From the NCBI RefSeq assembly GCF_022647665.1, contig NZ_CP071872.1, positions 4,154,001 to 4,218,000 of the forward strand: a stretch of DNA of 64,000 nt. The letters are read 5' to 3'. Source of the DNA: Streptomyces formicae (GTDB lineage Bacteria > Actinomycetota > Actinomycetes > Streptomycetales > Streptomycetaceae). The position numbers and the translations under genes are program-made. How positions within the stretch are numbered: position 1 is the first letter of the stretch; every line of letters begins with the position of its first letter. Shown here piece by piece: positions 18,801-26,389 of this stretch. Below the pieces are notes generated by a model. The model was not told the DNA's origin. It searched no databases and saw only the letters and a program-made list of their open reading frames with translations.

Positions 18801-19097
18801 CGCACGTCGTTCCAGGCAGCCGGCAAATCCGACCCGCCTAACATGGCCTGGAAGCCTGAGCCGCCCTCGATGGTCACTGCTGAGCCAGCGACCTTCACCA
18901 CCGTCGCCGAAGACCAGACGAAAACCTTCAGCGGCTCCGTCACGTACAGCTACACCCTGAGCCCTCGCCCTCAGGACAGCGGACAGGTCGAACTCAGCTG
19001 GAGCAGAGATCCCGGCGATGTCCTGTCCCTCACCGTGAAGGCTCCTGCCGGTGCCGAGGTCAAGTACGGCGTCGACTGGCAGCCCAAGTCGTCGTAG
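15861..19097 (+). CDS. Baseplate J/gp6 wedge protein (Afp11-like) with a C-terminal extension
   Basis: A 1,078-residue protein starting at ATG 15861, coupled to gp25. Residues ~20-100 and ~470-670 carry the baseplate-J/gp6 pattern ('YPQWTDHNVSDPGVTLLEACA', 'LPGLARAVCLQAAPAERTRYDI', 'QGEISAVLARIPGI'). gp6-type proteins form the ring that switches the baseplate. Residues ~690-1078 are additional: beta-rich, Thr/Ser-rich modules with 'DTWSAAAPTDLNGCTG' and 'GQVELSWSRDPGDVLSLTVK'. These resemble the C-terminal module of the gene at 21391, so two proteins of the particle share an exposed domain. One TTA codon is at 16131. The 179 bp before the next gene hold nothing obvious. Confidence 0.93.
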   Translation: MTSPLPASQDASDQGTQQQSALDTLRFQDVVDDAKRLIPSLYPQWTDHNVSDPGVTLLEACAAEIDALSYRLGRMPTAVRDAYLKLLARPLQPAMAARTVLTFTRAPGDHPDTALRVPAGTRVSTDPALPDDAVVFTTQEECVLPAVAGYAYGCPNVFPPSNTQTPPLRLDLDQAMPVRLPDAPDHRGRALVLLADPGPGKLLTVHVTLAMRSPEGEPDVPPRTTWEVLTGEGWQPVNWLYNGTYAHTGGPVPCTFTLPSTRILMDDKPVELTGRRIPQGQAAFTALGCIALRITAEGPPGSQWSIPYLAPANATSQPVTALQVIHVSKQAGEQVGVSDGTPGQSFRLPGFLAADRLDAAGVVVTPQPDGMRQTWTRAETFATADAETPHFVLDPATSRILFGPQVTTRQGVRQCGKVPDKGATIAIHAAEFTQGARGNVAARTLTHLIDPPNELRTADDSVPLAEVTNPAPAHGGSDPETADLLLRNTDAGFSRTRRCVTAEDYERALEDSLPGLARAVCLQAAPAERTRYDIQVVLIPELPAGVPPSALALRVNPGLTAAARDLLNTLRLLGARILITSPVCVPLHIGIDLTTDLPPRDHQQLRQDIRDALITTLHPVTGGPHHTGWPMDRIPTQGEISAVLARIPGIRLSTSPRITPGPTGGDPGPRVPVVDKLDLTVNQNRYWDSITLDPQTGDPTRAADRSIALTVNAGNSTWTLTASSLTGVDWPTALPRTVTGSTTLLACQATARDMPFKGSLAFRLAGTQEDTTLTWDNPPTGDNTFTLANTSNLSAGLSAGEASQTVDNGQKRQITGRELRGTGDSAHPRLTLTLTPAESLKRTLTITAVDGSKDTWSAAAPTDLNGCTGVTTELVTSVTASDNTAAMSGKVTYTCKPNNDSVTVGWSADPQGNITYSAPNAATDKAQAFLDGTQLTATGITRSATQPGGGRQATAQITLKDPNHQHVTVRLHNTLPSNLTRTSFQAAGKSDPPNMAWKPEPPSMVTAEPATFTTVAEDQTKTFSGSVTYSYTLSPRPQDSGQVELSWSRDPGDVLSLTVKAPAGAEVKYGVDWQPKSS

Positions 19098-19276
19098 CTC
19101 CACACCATGGCCACAGGTCAGGGACTCCTCATGTCCCAGACGCGGCAGTGCGCCTGCGGCCTCTCATCTCCCGGCCCGCGCACGGACCGCAACCGCGTCC
19201 CTTCCTCCTTGCGGCAGCTGGCCCTGGCCGTGACCTGGCTGATGTCGCCGCGCGGCATCCAGAAAGGTGCACCCTT

Positions 19277-21156
19277 ATGTCTGACACCAGCGCAGTCATG
19301 CCCGCTGCAGGGCCGATGGACAGGGAGTGGCCTCCGGCCCTCGTTCCCCCGCTCCGCGACACGCCCTCCGGTCTTCCCTTTCCCCTTGTTTTTGCCCGGA
19401 TGCTCGCTCCCTTGGCGGACAACTTCAACGAGTTTGCGGAGTACGGCCTGCGGAGCATGGCCCAGCGCCTGGGCCTGCATCCTCCTCTGGGCGCTCCGGC
19501 CCGTGTCACGGTGGCCTTGGAGATGGCGCCCGCCCTGGACCAGCAGGTGGCCATCCCGGTCGGCACCTCGTTTTCGACGGCTTCCAGCGAGACGGAAGCA
19601 CGTCAGACGTTCACCACACTCAGCGACAGCCTCCTGCAGTCCGCGTCCCTGGTGACGGCAGGAATTCTTCCCGCCGTCTGGAGCCCGGCCGCTGAGGGCG
19701 GTGCCTCCCTCACCCCCCTCGCGCAAGGCCTCACCGTCGACACGGACGGGTGCATCTTGCTGGTGCTCTCCCGGCCCCTGTCCGACATGACCTGTGCCCT
19801 CACCCTCCCCCTCCAGCCCCGGGGTTCCTTCGAGGCCCTGCGCTGGGAGGCCTGGCAGCGCGAGCGCTGGGTGCCCTGCGGAACAGGCACCGGCCTGGCA
19901 CTGGCCCCCAAGCACCCCGCTTCGATGTTCCGGTCCCCGGTTCGCACACCGCCTGCACCGTCCCCGCTACCGGCAAACTCCCCGAGCAGCAGGGTGTCGG
20001 CTTGCTGCGCTGCCTCCCCGCCCCGGGCAGTACCCTCCCCCTGGCTGCCGGGAAGGTCTCCTTGCAAGTCCGCGGCACCGTGACGGCGGTCCAGGGCGAG
20101 CTCATTCCTGATGAGCAACTCGGCCGCTCCGACGGGTCTGCCGGTCAGAGCTTCCCCCTGGGCCACCGGATCTCCACCGCCTACAGGCGTCCCACACTCG
20201 AGGTGGTTCTGGGCACCCGCACCCAGGTATGGACCATGGTGGACTCCTTCGCCGACTCCACGGCCACCGACCGGCATTTCATGGTGGATCCGGCGGCCAA
20301 CCGCATACGGTTCAGTCCCGACCCCCATCGCGGCGGGCTCCCACCGGCCGACAGCCTCCTGCGCATCCCCCTGTACCACAGCGGCGGAGGAGCCGCCGGC
20401 AATGTCGCCAGCGGCACGATCACCATCCTTGACCATCCCCGCCCCGAGATCACTGCGGTGACCAATCCCCAGGCCGCAACCGGTGGAACCGACCCACAGC
20501 CCAGTACCTGGTACGGCGCCTTCCTGACCGCTACCGACTCCGCGGCCACGGCGCTCGAGGTTGAACGGCTGGCGACCGGCGCGGGTCTCGGCATCGCCAC
20601 CGCCCACTGCCTGCCAGCACGTCCTGATGACACCGTGCCCACCGTGCGCCTGTATCTGCTGCCCACCGCCCAGCCCGACTCCCTGGGCCGGCTCTCGCAC
20701 GCCCAGCTCCAGCCCTCCGCCGAAACCCAGGCGGCCGTCCGCGGCAGGATCGGCCCGCACCTGCCCGCCGGAACACACCTGGAGTTCCTCCCCTTCCCAC
20801 TGACCGAGGTCTGCGCCACGGTGACCATCCGGGCCCGCCCATGGGCCTCCCCGCAAGAGTGCCAGGACCTTGCCCGCAGTGCCGGCGCGGCCTTGCACCG
20901 CTACTTCTGCCCTCTGCCGGGTGCAGGGCCGCACAGCCGGGGGTGGCCCGTCGGACGCTCCGCTGACACCGGCGACATCTACCAGGCCCTGGGCGACCTT
21001 GCCAATATGGACGCCGTGGAATCCCCGGCCTTCCAGACCCCGGGCGGCAGCGCGTCGGCAGTGACCGTCGACAGGCACGGGCTGTTGTACTCGGGCCACC
21101 ACACCGTCACCTGCCTCGACTACAACGGCGAGCGCGCCGCCACCTTCACCGGCTGA
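19277..21156 (+). CDS. Second baseplate J-type protein (Afp12-like), one frameshift
   Basis: The gene starts at ATG 19277 ('gaaagg' upstream). The N-terminal frame reads 'LPFPLVFARMLAPLADNFNEFAEYGLRSM' and continues to ~19910 ('GTGTGLALAPKHP'). From ~19921 the convincing sequence is one frame earlier ('RFDVPVPGSHTACTVPATG', 'STAYRRPTLEVVLGTRTQVW', 'FMVDPAANRIRFSPDPHRGG') to the stop at 21156. One base missing within 19907-19920, next to C runs, explains it; repaired, the protein would be ~626 residues. Baseplate-J features include 'GGAAGNVASGTITILD' and the closing 'GDIYQALGDLANMDAVE'. It is the second wedge ring component, following Afp11 as in Afp/PVC order. As given, the product would be truncated. 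Confidence 0.88.
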
Positions 21157-21390
21157 CCCGCTCCCGCCCGGCCGTTCGTGGTGTACGCCCCGTCCGCCGG
21201 TGCCATTCCCGGAATTCAGCAAGCGCGCACGACGCGCGCGCCCCATGCGGGCGCGCGGCGGGCCACGGGAATCCGGGAAAGACCGAGGCCATCACCGCAG
21301 ACGCCGCCGGGCCAGCGCAGTGGTCACCGCACGGCTCCCGAAGGACAACTCGGGCTTTCACGCCCCCTGTATCCCCTCCCCCTCGATGCA

Positions 21391-24300
21391 ATGAGTGAGA
21401 CCGCCATGACCGACCAGCCCATTCCCTCTGCCCCTTCGACACGGCTCGCCCTGCCCTCCGTGCTCGCACGGGACCCGGTTATGCGGCAGTTCGCTGAGGC
21501 CGTCGGCCGTCTCTTGTCCCCCTTCCACACCGCGCTGGCGGACTTCCCGCGCTTGCTGGACCCTTGGCGTACCGATCCGGGGTGGCTCAGATGGCTCGCC
21601 CAGGTCTGTGACGCCCCGGAACTGTCCCAGTGGGGCGAGCCCGCACAACGCGCCGCCATCGAAAGCGCCACCGCCCTGACCGCCGAACGCGGCACCCTCA
21701 ACGCGCTGCGGCACCAGGCATCCCTCGTAGGCTGGGAACTGTCGGTGTCCGATCCGGGCTGGGTGAAGACGGCCGCGGAACTTCCCTCCGAAGCTGAAGA
21801 CCACCCTCGCGAGGGCCTGGCCGTCGCCCTGGCCTGGCCGCCGTCCGAAACCCTCGACCAGCACGCGGCACGAAGCCTGCTGCAGAGCATGGCGCAGGCC
21901 AACTGCCCCGCCACAGTGCCACTCAACATCTTCCTCGGCGAGGGCTATACACCCACCGCGGGCCTGACCCTCCCAGCAGCGTTCCAGGCCCACTCCGGGG
22001 GAGCCCGTACGGTGTTCTTCTACAGTCCCGGCAGCAGCGCCATCGACCCGACCGTGGGATACGACCTGACCGCCCGGCGCCCCGTCCCCGGCCCCTCCCG
22101 CCTGGACCAGCGCTGGAAAGGACTGGACACCACCGGCCTCACCGACTTCGTCAAGGATGCCATCGATGCGGCAGCCTACGTAGCAGAGAAGAACTGTTTC
22201 CTCCTGGTGGCCGGCCAGAAAGTAGCGCACTGGGACGGCACCGGCCAGCGGTTCACCCGGGTTTACGACCTCAACACCGTCTTTCCGGGACTTGGCAGCA
22301 CGACTGTTGATGACATCCTGTCAGTCACCTCGGGAAACAAAAAAGGCCTGTACGTCTTCAGTGGAGATACGTACCAGCACTATCCCTCCCCTTTCACGGC
22401 AACCGGCAAGAGCAGCCACAAGATCAAAGACCTCTACACCGGGGAGCTGCCCGCCGAATTCCAGCGGGACCTCGACGCCGTCGTCGAAGACCCGGACCAG
22501 GACGGCGTCCACTACCTGCTGGCCGGCCCCCGGTGCGCCGAAATCCACGGATTCGCATACAGGGCCACCCATTTCATCCGCGACCTGTGGCCAGGTCTTC
22601 CCGTCCGCACCTCCTCGGCCCAGACCGGCGGCGGCGCTCTGGGCGTCAGTGAACTCGTGACGACCGGACAGCCGCTGACCGTCTCCTACTACACGCGCGG
22701 CCGCTCGAGCGGGGCTCAGATCTCCCTCTACGCCGCATCGAAAGTCCCCTTCGACGACCGCAAATCCCTGGGGGCTCCGGTGGCTTCCAGGCCTGCCACG
22801 GAGTCAAGCGGTTCTGTCACGATCCCAGGAACTGGTATCCAGACTCCCGGCGTGCACACTCTCTACTACGGTGACCCGGCCTTCGGCACCTGGCTCGCCG
22901 ACCCCGCCGAATTCACCGCCATCCTCCCCGAGAACATTCGGAAGCAAGGAAAAATCACGCTCCCTCAAGCGCCCGAGAGTGGCTCGCCCATCACTTTCAC
23001 ATGGGAGGGGATCCCCAAAGCCTGGCAGCAAGGCGCGGCCGTCGTCGTGTACCGGGGCAAGGGGCCGCAGACGCAAACACCCAGCGAACAGGCGCCCGCC
23101 GCCGGTCCTCTGGCGCTCCTCACACGGGTGGCGGGCCCATCCGGGCTGGCCATCGCGCCGGAACCTGGGCTGCCGCCCGGCGAGTGGACCGCCTTCCTTG
23201 TGGCACGCGGCCACAGCGCCTGGCTCGCCGATCCCGCCCTCTTCACCGTCACCCTCGCCCCCTTGGACTACGGCACCCTCACTCTCACAAACGGTTCCCA
23301 GGGATCGCTGCCCGCAGGGATAGATCCCGTCTTCACCGTCGCCCACTCCGTCCCCGTGGGGAGGCAGCGAGCGGACGGGCGCCTGCGTATTTACCCGGGC
23401 CAGGACATCCCCCAGGCCAACCAGCTGCCCGCCAGGGACGCCGCTTGGACAGCATCCGTCTCCGCCTCAAGCTCGCATTACGAAGCCAAAACCACAGGCC
23501 TGGTGCCGGGTGGATACACCGCGTACTGGACCGCCGGGGCCAGCCCAGCCTGGCTGGCGCCCCCCCTCCTCTTCAACGTCGAAATAGACCCGGACAAACC
23601 GGGGACCCTCAGCATCAAACCGGATCAAGGCAACACCACGGACATCACTTACTCCGTGCCATATTCCTTTACCGGCAAAAATATCATCACCGTATTCGAG
23701 TGCATCAACGGAATTGCAGAGAAGCCCGTCATCAACACCGGCAAAGGAACATGGGGCGCCAAGGCAATCCTGGACGCGCCGAGCCAACACGGCTCGACGA
23801 CACTGAATCCAGCGAGTTTCAAAGAAAATCTATGGGCGCCAGGAGACTACCGTATCCACTTCACAGGCAGCGGTGGTGGAAAGCTGGCAGAGCCGCAAAT
23901 CTACTACGCCACACTCACGACACCCCCACCCAAAGGCATCCAGCTCGATACTGCCCCCGACCTCATTACGGACCAGTCGGACATCAAGGTCAAGTTCTCG
24001 ACAAAATATCAGCATGAAAAGAACTACTACACCACAAGAGTTGGAGACAAGCAACCCGCGGGATTAGAAATCGAAAAAGCCAATCAGAAAGGAGATGAGC
24101 AATCGGTCACCTTATCGAAGAAATATCTGCCAGGGAAGTACACCATCTACTTCTTCGCACGCAGTTCAGAGAAGGTCCAGCTGGCTGAACCCGCAACCTT
24201 CCTCGTCCACGCCGCAAAAACAACTGCCGATTCCGTCGAAATAGTCACGAAATCCCTCACGTTCGGCGACCCAATTAAAATCAACTACTCCACAAGATTC

Positions 24301-25620
24301 GGCGGCAACACCACCCCCGGATACAACAGCAGCAACAATAAGATAAAAATCTGTGCCCAAAATGAAGAAGAGTTCAAGTCCCAAGCAGCCACAAAAAAGA
24401 CAGACACTGTGGAATTCCCTGGCGACCTCCCACCGGGGAGCTACACAGTCCACCTTACCGGCAAGGACGGAAGCCAACTCGCCGCACCCGTTCGTTTCAA
24501 CGTCGCACAACGGACCATGACCTTCAAGATCACGGACGCGACGAATGACGTATGGGATGTCAGACATTCGCCGGTCGACTGCACTGGAACGACACCCCCC
24601 GGCACCATCCCCGCCACCACAGGGAATCCTAACCCCGCCATCATTACGTACACTCAGGGGAATGCAAATGCTGCGATGAGCGGCAGCATGACCTTCACCG
24701 CCAAGGACACCGGCCCGGAAACCATCACCGTCCGCTGGGCGATGCAACAGAACGGGTCTGTTGCCTACTCCACTCAAGGAGCAGCGACTCTCGCCGCCGA
24801 GTTCTCTCCGAACGGAACCAGCTCGTGGGCCACGTCGTCCACGCCTGCCTCCGGCGCCCCGGGGGGTGGCCCGCACGCTGAGATGCACGTGCGCCTGAGT
24901 AACCAGCGGCACCGCTCGGTCTCCGTCACCTATCAAAACTTCCTCCCCTGGACGCTCGCCCGCCAAAGCGCCCCACCCCCCACCAACGCGGAACCCAGCG
25001 GCACTCTCCCGGATCAAGTCCCGCAGAACGCCACATCAACCCCGTGCACCTACACCGTCATTTCGTCTGCAGCACCAGCATCCGGAACAGCGACATATCA
25101 ATTCACCCAACCAGGCCAACAGAACCAACAATTAGTCACCCTCTCCTGGACCAGTCCCCCCTATCCCGGAAGGCCTATCTACCGCATCACCCCACCAACG
25201 GGAGCGACAGTGCAGACCACCGGTCTCACTATCCTCATCGAGGAGGGCACATACAACATCACCAACGTCCAGCACACCAAGGTTATCGACCTGGCGGGCA
25301 CCTCAATCATCGGGTACGACAGCAACGGTGGAGACAACCAGAAGTGGTATATAGCGCGCACCGCCGGCGACGACATTCTCTACACCATCAAGTGCCGTCG
25401 CGGCTCCTTCTACCTGGGCCTAGATGCGACCAACGGGACAGTCGCCCAGTCCGCCCCCGCGAATTGGCGGATCGAATCCCTCGGCAACAACAACGCATAC
25501 CGCATCTTCAACGCCAAGGGCACTCTCACACTCAGCTCCCCCAATAACGAAACTAAGCTCACGCTGGCTCCCTGGGAAGAAAACAACAACCAGAAATGGA
25601 AGCTCCAAAAATCCAGTTAG
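21391..25620 (+). CDS. Tail protein I (Afp13 position) with hemopexin-, Ig- and ricin-B-like extension
   Basis: A 1,409-residue protein; ATG 21391 is preferred over further upstream starts because the tail-protein-I domain begins there. Residues ~10-190 match phage tail protein I ('MRQFAEAVGRLLSPFHTALADFPRLLDP', 'AAIESATALTAERGT'), which anchors fibres to the baseplate. Residues ~260-405 are hemopexin-like repeats ('AAYVAEKNCFLLVAGQKVAHW', 'KGLYVFSGDTYQHYPSPF'). Residues ~420-1040 hold six Ig-like units sharing 'WLADPALFTV'-type ends. Residues ~1040-1280 resemble the C-terminus of the 15861 product. Residues ~1283-1409 are a ricin-B/beta-trefoil lectin with 'NQKWYI', 'ANWRI' and 'NQKWKL' (QxW-type) repeats. 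TTA codons are at 24064, 24112 and 25132. It is the best candidate for the host- or wall-contacting part of the particle. Confidence 0.88.
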   Translation: MSETAMTDQPIPSAPSTRLALPSVLARDPVMRQFAEAVGRLLSPFHTALADFPRLLDPWRTDPGWLRWLAQVCDAPELSQWGEPAQRAAIESATALTAERGTLNALRHQASLVGWELSVSDPGWVKTAAELPSEAEDHPREGLAVALAWPPSETLDQHAARSLLQSMAQANCPATVPLNIFLGEGYTPTAGLTLPAAFQAHSGGARTVFFYSPGSSAIDPTVGYDLTARRPVPGPSRLDQRWKGLDTTGLTDFVKDAIDAAAYVAEKNCFLLVAGQKVAHWDGTGQRFTRVYDLNTVFPGLGSTTVDDILSVTSGNKKGLYVFSGDTYQHYPSPFTATGKSSHKIKDLYTGELPAEFQRDLDAVVEDPDQDGVHYLLAGPRCAEIHGFAYRATHFIRDLWPGLPVRTSSAQTGGGALGVSELVTTGQPLTVSYYTRGRSSGAQISLYAASKVPFDDRKSLGAPVASRPATESSGSVTIPGTGIQTPGVHTLYYGDPAFGTWLADPAEFTAILPENIRKQGKITLPQAPESGSPITFTWEGIPKAWQQGAAVVVYRGKGPQTQTPSEQAPAAGPLALLTRVAGPSGLAIAPEPGLPPGEWTAFLVARGHSAWLADPALFTVTLAPLDYGTLTLTNGSQGSLPAGIDPVFTVAHSVPVGRQRADGRLRIYPGQDIPQANQLPARDAAWTASVSASSSHYEAKTTGLVPGGYTAYWTAGASPAWLAPPLLFNVEIDPDKPGTLSIKPDQGNTTDITYSVPYSFTGKNIITVFECINGIAEKPVINTGKGTWGAKAILDAPSQHGSTTLNPASFKENLWAPGDYRIHFTGSGGGKLAEPQIYYATLTTPPPKGIQLDTAPDLITDQSDIKVKFSTKYQHEKNYYTTRVGDKQPAGLEIEKANQKGDEQSVTLSKKYLPGKYTIYFFARSSEKVQLAEPATFLVHAAKTTADSVEIVTKSLTFGDPIKINYSTRFGGNTTPGYNSSNNKIKICAQNEEEFKSQAATKKTDTVEFPGDLPPGSYTVHLTGKDGSQLAAPVRFNVAQRTMTFKITDATNDVWDVRHSPVDCTGTTPPGTIPATTGNPNPAIITYTQGNANAAMSGSMTFTAKDTGPETITVRWAMQQNGSVAYSTQGAATLAAEFSPNGTSSWATSSTPASGAPGGGPHAEMHVRLSNQRHRSVSVTYQNFLPWTLARQSAPPPTNAEPSGTLPDQVPQNATSTPCTYTVISSAAPASGTATYQFTQPGQQNQQLVTLSWTSPPYPGRPIYRITPPTGATVQTTGLTILIEEGTYNITNVQHTKVIDLAGTSIIGYDSNGGDNQKWYIARTAGDDILYTIKCRRGSFYLGLDATNGTVAQSAPANWRIESLGNNNAYRIFNAKGTLTLSSPNNETKLTLAPWEENNNQKWKLQKSS

Positions 25621-25708
25621 CTCCGGGAGAAACCCAAGAGGCTCATCACAGCAAATACCGGAACGGCACCAGCCCGGCTCACCGCTCTTCCAGGGCGCCG
25701 AAAGGGAC

Positions 25709-26389
25709 ATGATGATCGAGTATGTAGATTTACAACTGGAGAAGTGGCTGAAGGAGGGCGCCGGCAGGCTGATAGTGACCGAAGTTGAGGTGAAATTCGA
25801 TCCGCCGACCAGTAAGAATGTGTCCGAACCTGCTCGGCCGATCGTGGATGCCTACCTGTACGACGTGCGGGAGGATCTCTCACGCCGGGCCGCAGGCAGC
25901 ATACCCGTTATCGAATCCCCGCCGGAGGAGTGGCCCAAGGGGAAACCGTATGTATCAGCCACAGACGCCCCGCCCCGCTACCTGCGCCTGTCCTACATGA
26001 TCACCGCGTGGGCTCAGCTTCCCAAGACAGCGCACATGCTGCTTTCTCGGGTTTACGTTCGCCTGGCAAAAGAGTCGAAAATGTCGATTCAGGTTTCTGA
26101 GCACGGGACGGTGCGTGCGGATGTGGAGGTAGGCCGGCCTCCCATGGAGGACCGGATCCTTTCGGAACTGTGGAGCACTTTTGGAAGTCCTCTCACCCCC
26201 CTGCTGAATGTCACCGTCACCGTGCCGATGCTGGACATCTTCCTTCGTGAGGACCTGACACGGAACCGCGTCGTTCCCGGCGGTGTGCGCACTTCCGTCA
26301 CCAACCCTGAGGAAGGACCGCAGGCCGTCGCGGCCAGGCTCCGGCAGGCCTCTGGTACCAGCGAGGAAGAACGGGCGGGTACCTCATGA
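25709..26389 (+). CDS. Tail terminator/cap protein (DUF4255, Pvc16/Afp16 N-terminal type)
   Basis: A 226-residue protein starting at ATG 25709 ('aaaggg' upstream; the frame is open further 5' but overlaps the lectin domain of the preceding gene). Typical DUF4255 features are 'IEYVDLQLEKWLKEG', 'PIVDAYLYDVREDLSRR', 'PPRYLRLSYMITAWAQ', 'AHMLLSRVYVRL' and the late 'SPLTPLLNVTVTVPMLD'. Afp16-type proteins cap the distal end of tube and sheath and set or stabilise particle length. Its stop overlaps the start of the ATPase gene (ATG 26386), so cap and ATPase are co-translated. Confidence 0.94.
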   Translation: MMIEYVDLQLEKWLKEGAGRLIVTEVEVKFDPPTSKNVSEPARPIVDAYLYDVREDLSRRAAGSIPVIESPPEEWPKGKPYVSATDAPPRYLRLSYMITAWAQLPKTAHMLLSRVYVRLAKESKMSIQVSEHGTVRADVEVGRPPMEDRILSELWSTFGSPLTPLLNVTVTVPMLDIFLREDLTRNRVVPGGVRTSVTNPEEGPQAVAARLRQASGTSEEERAGTS

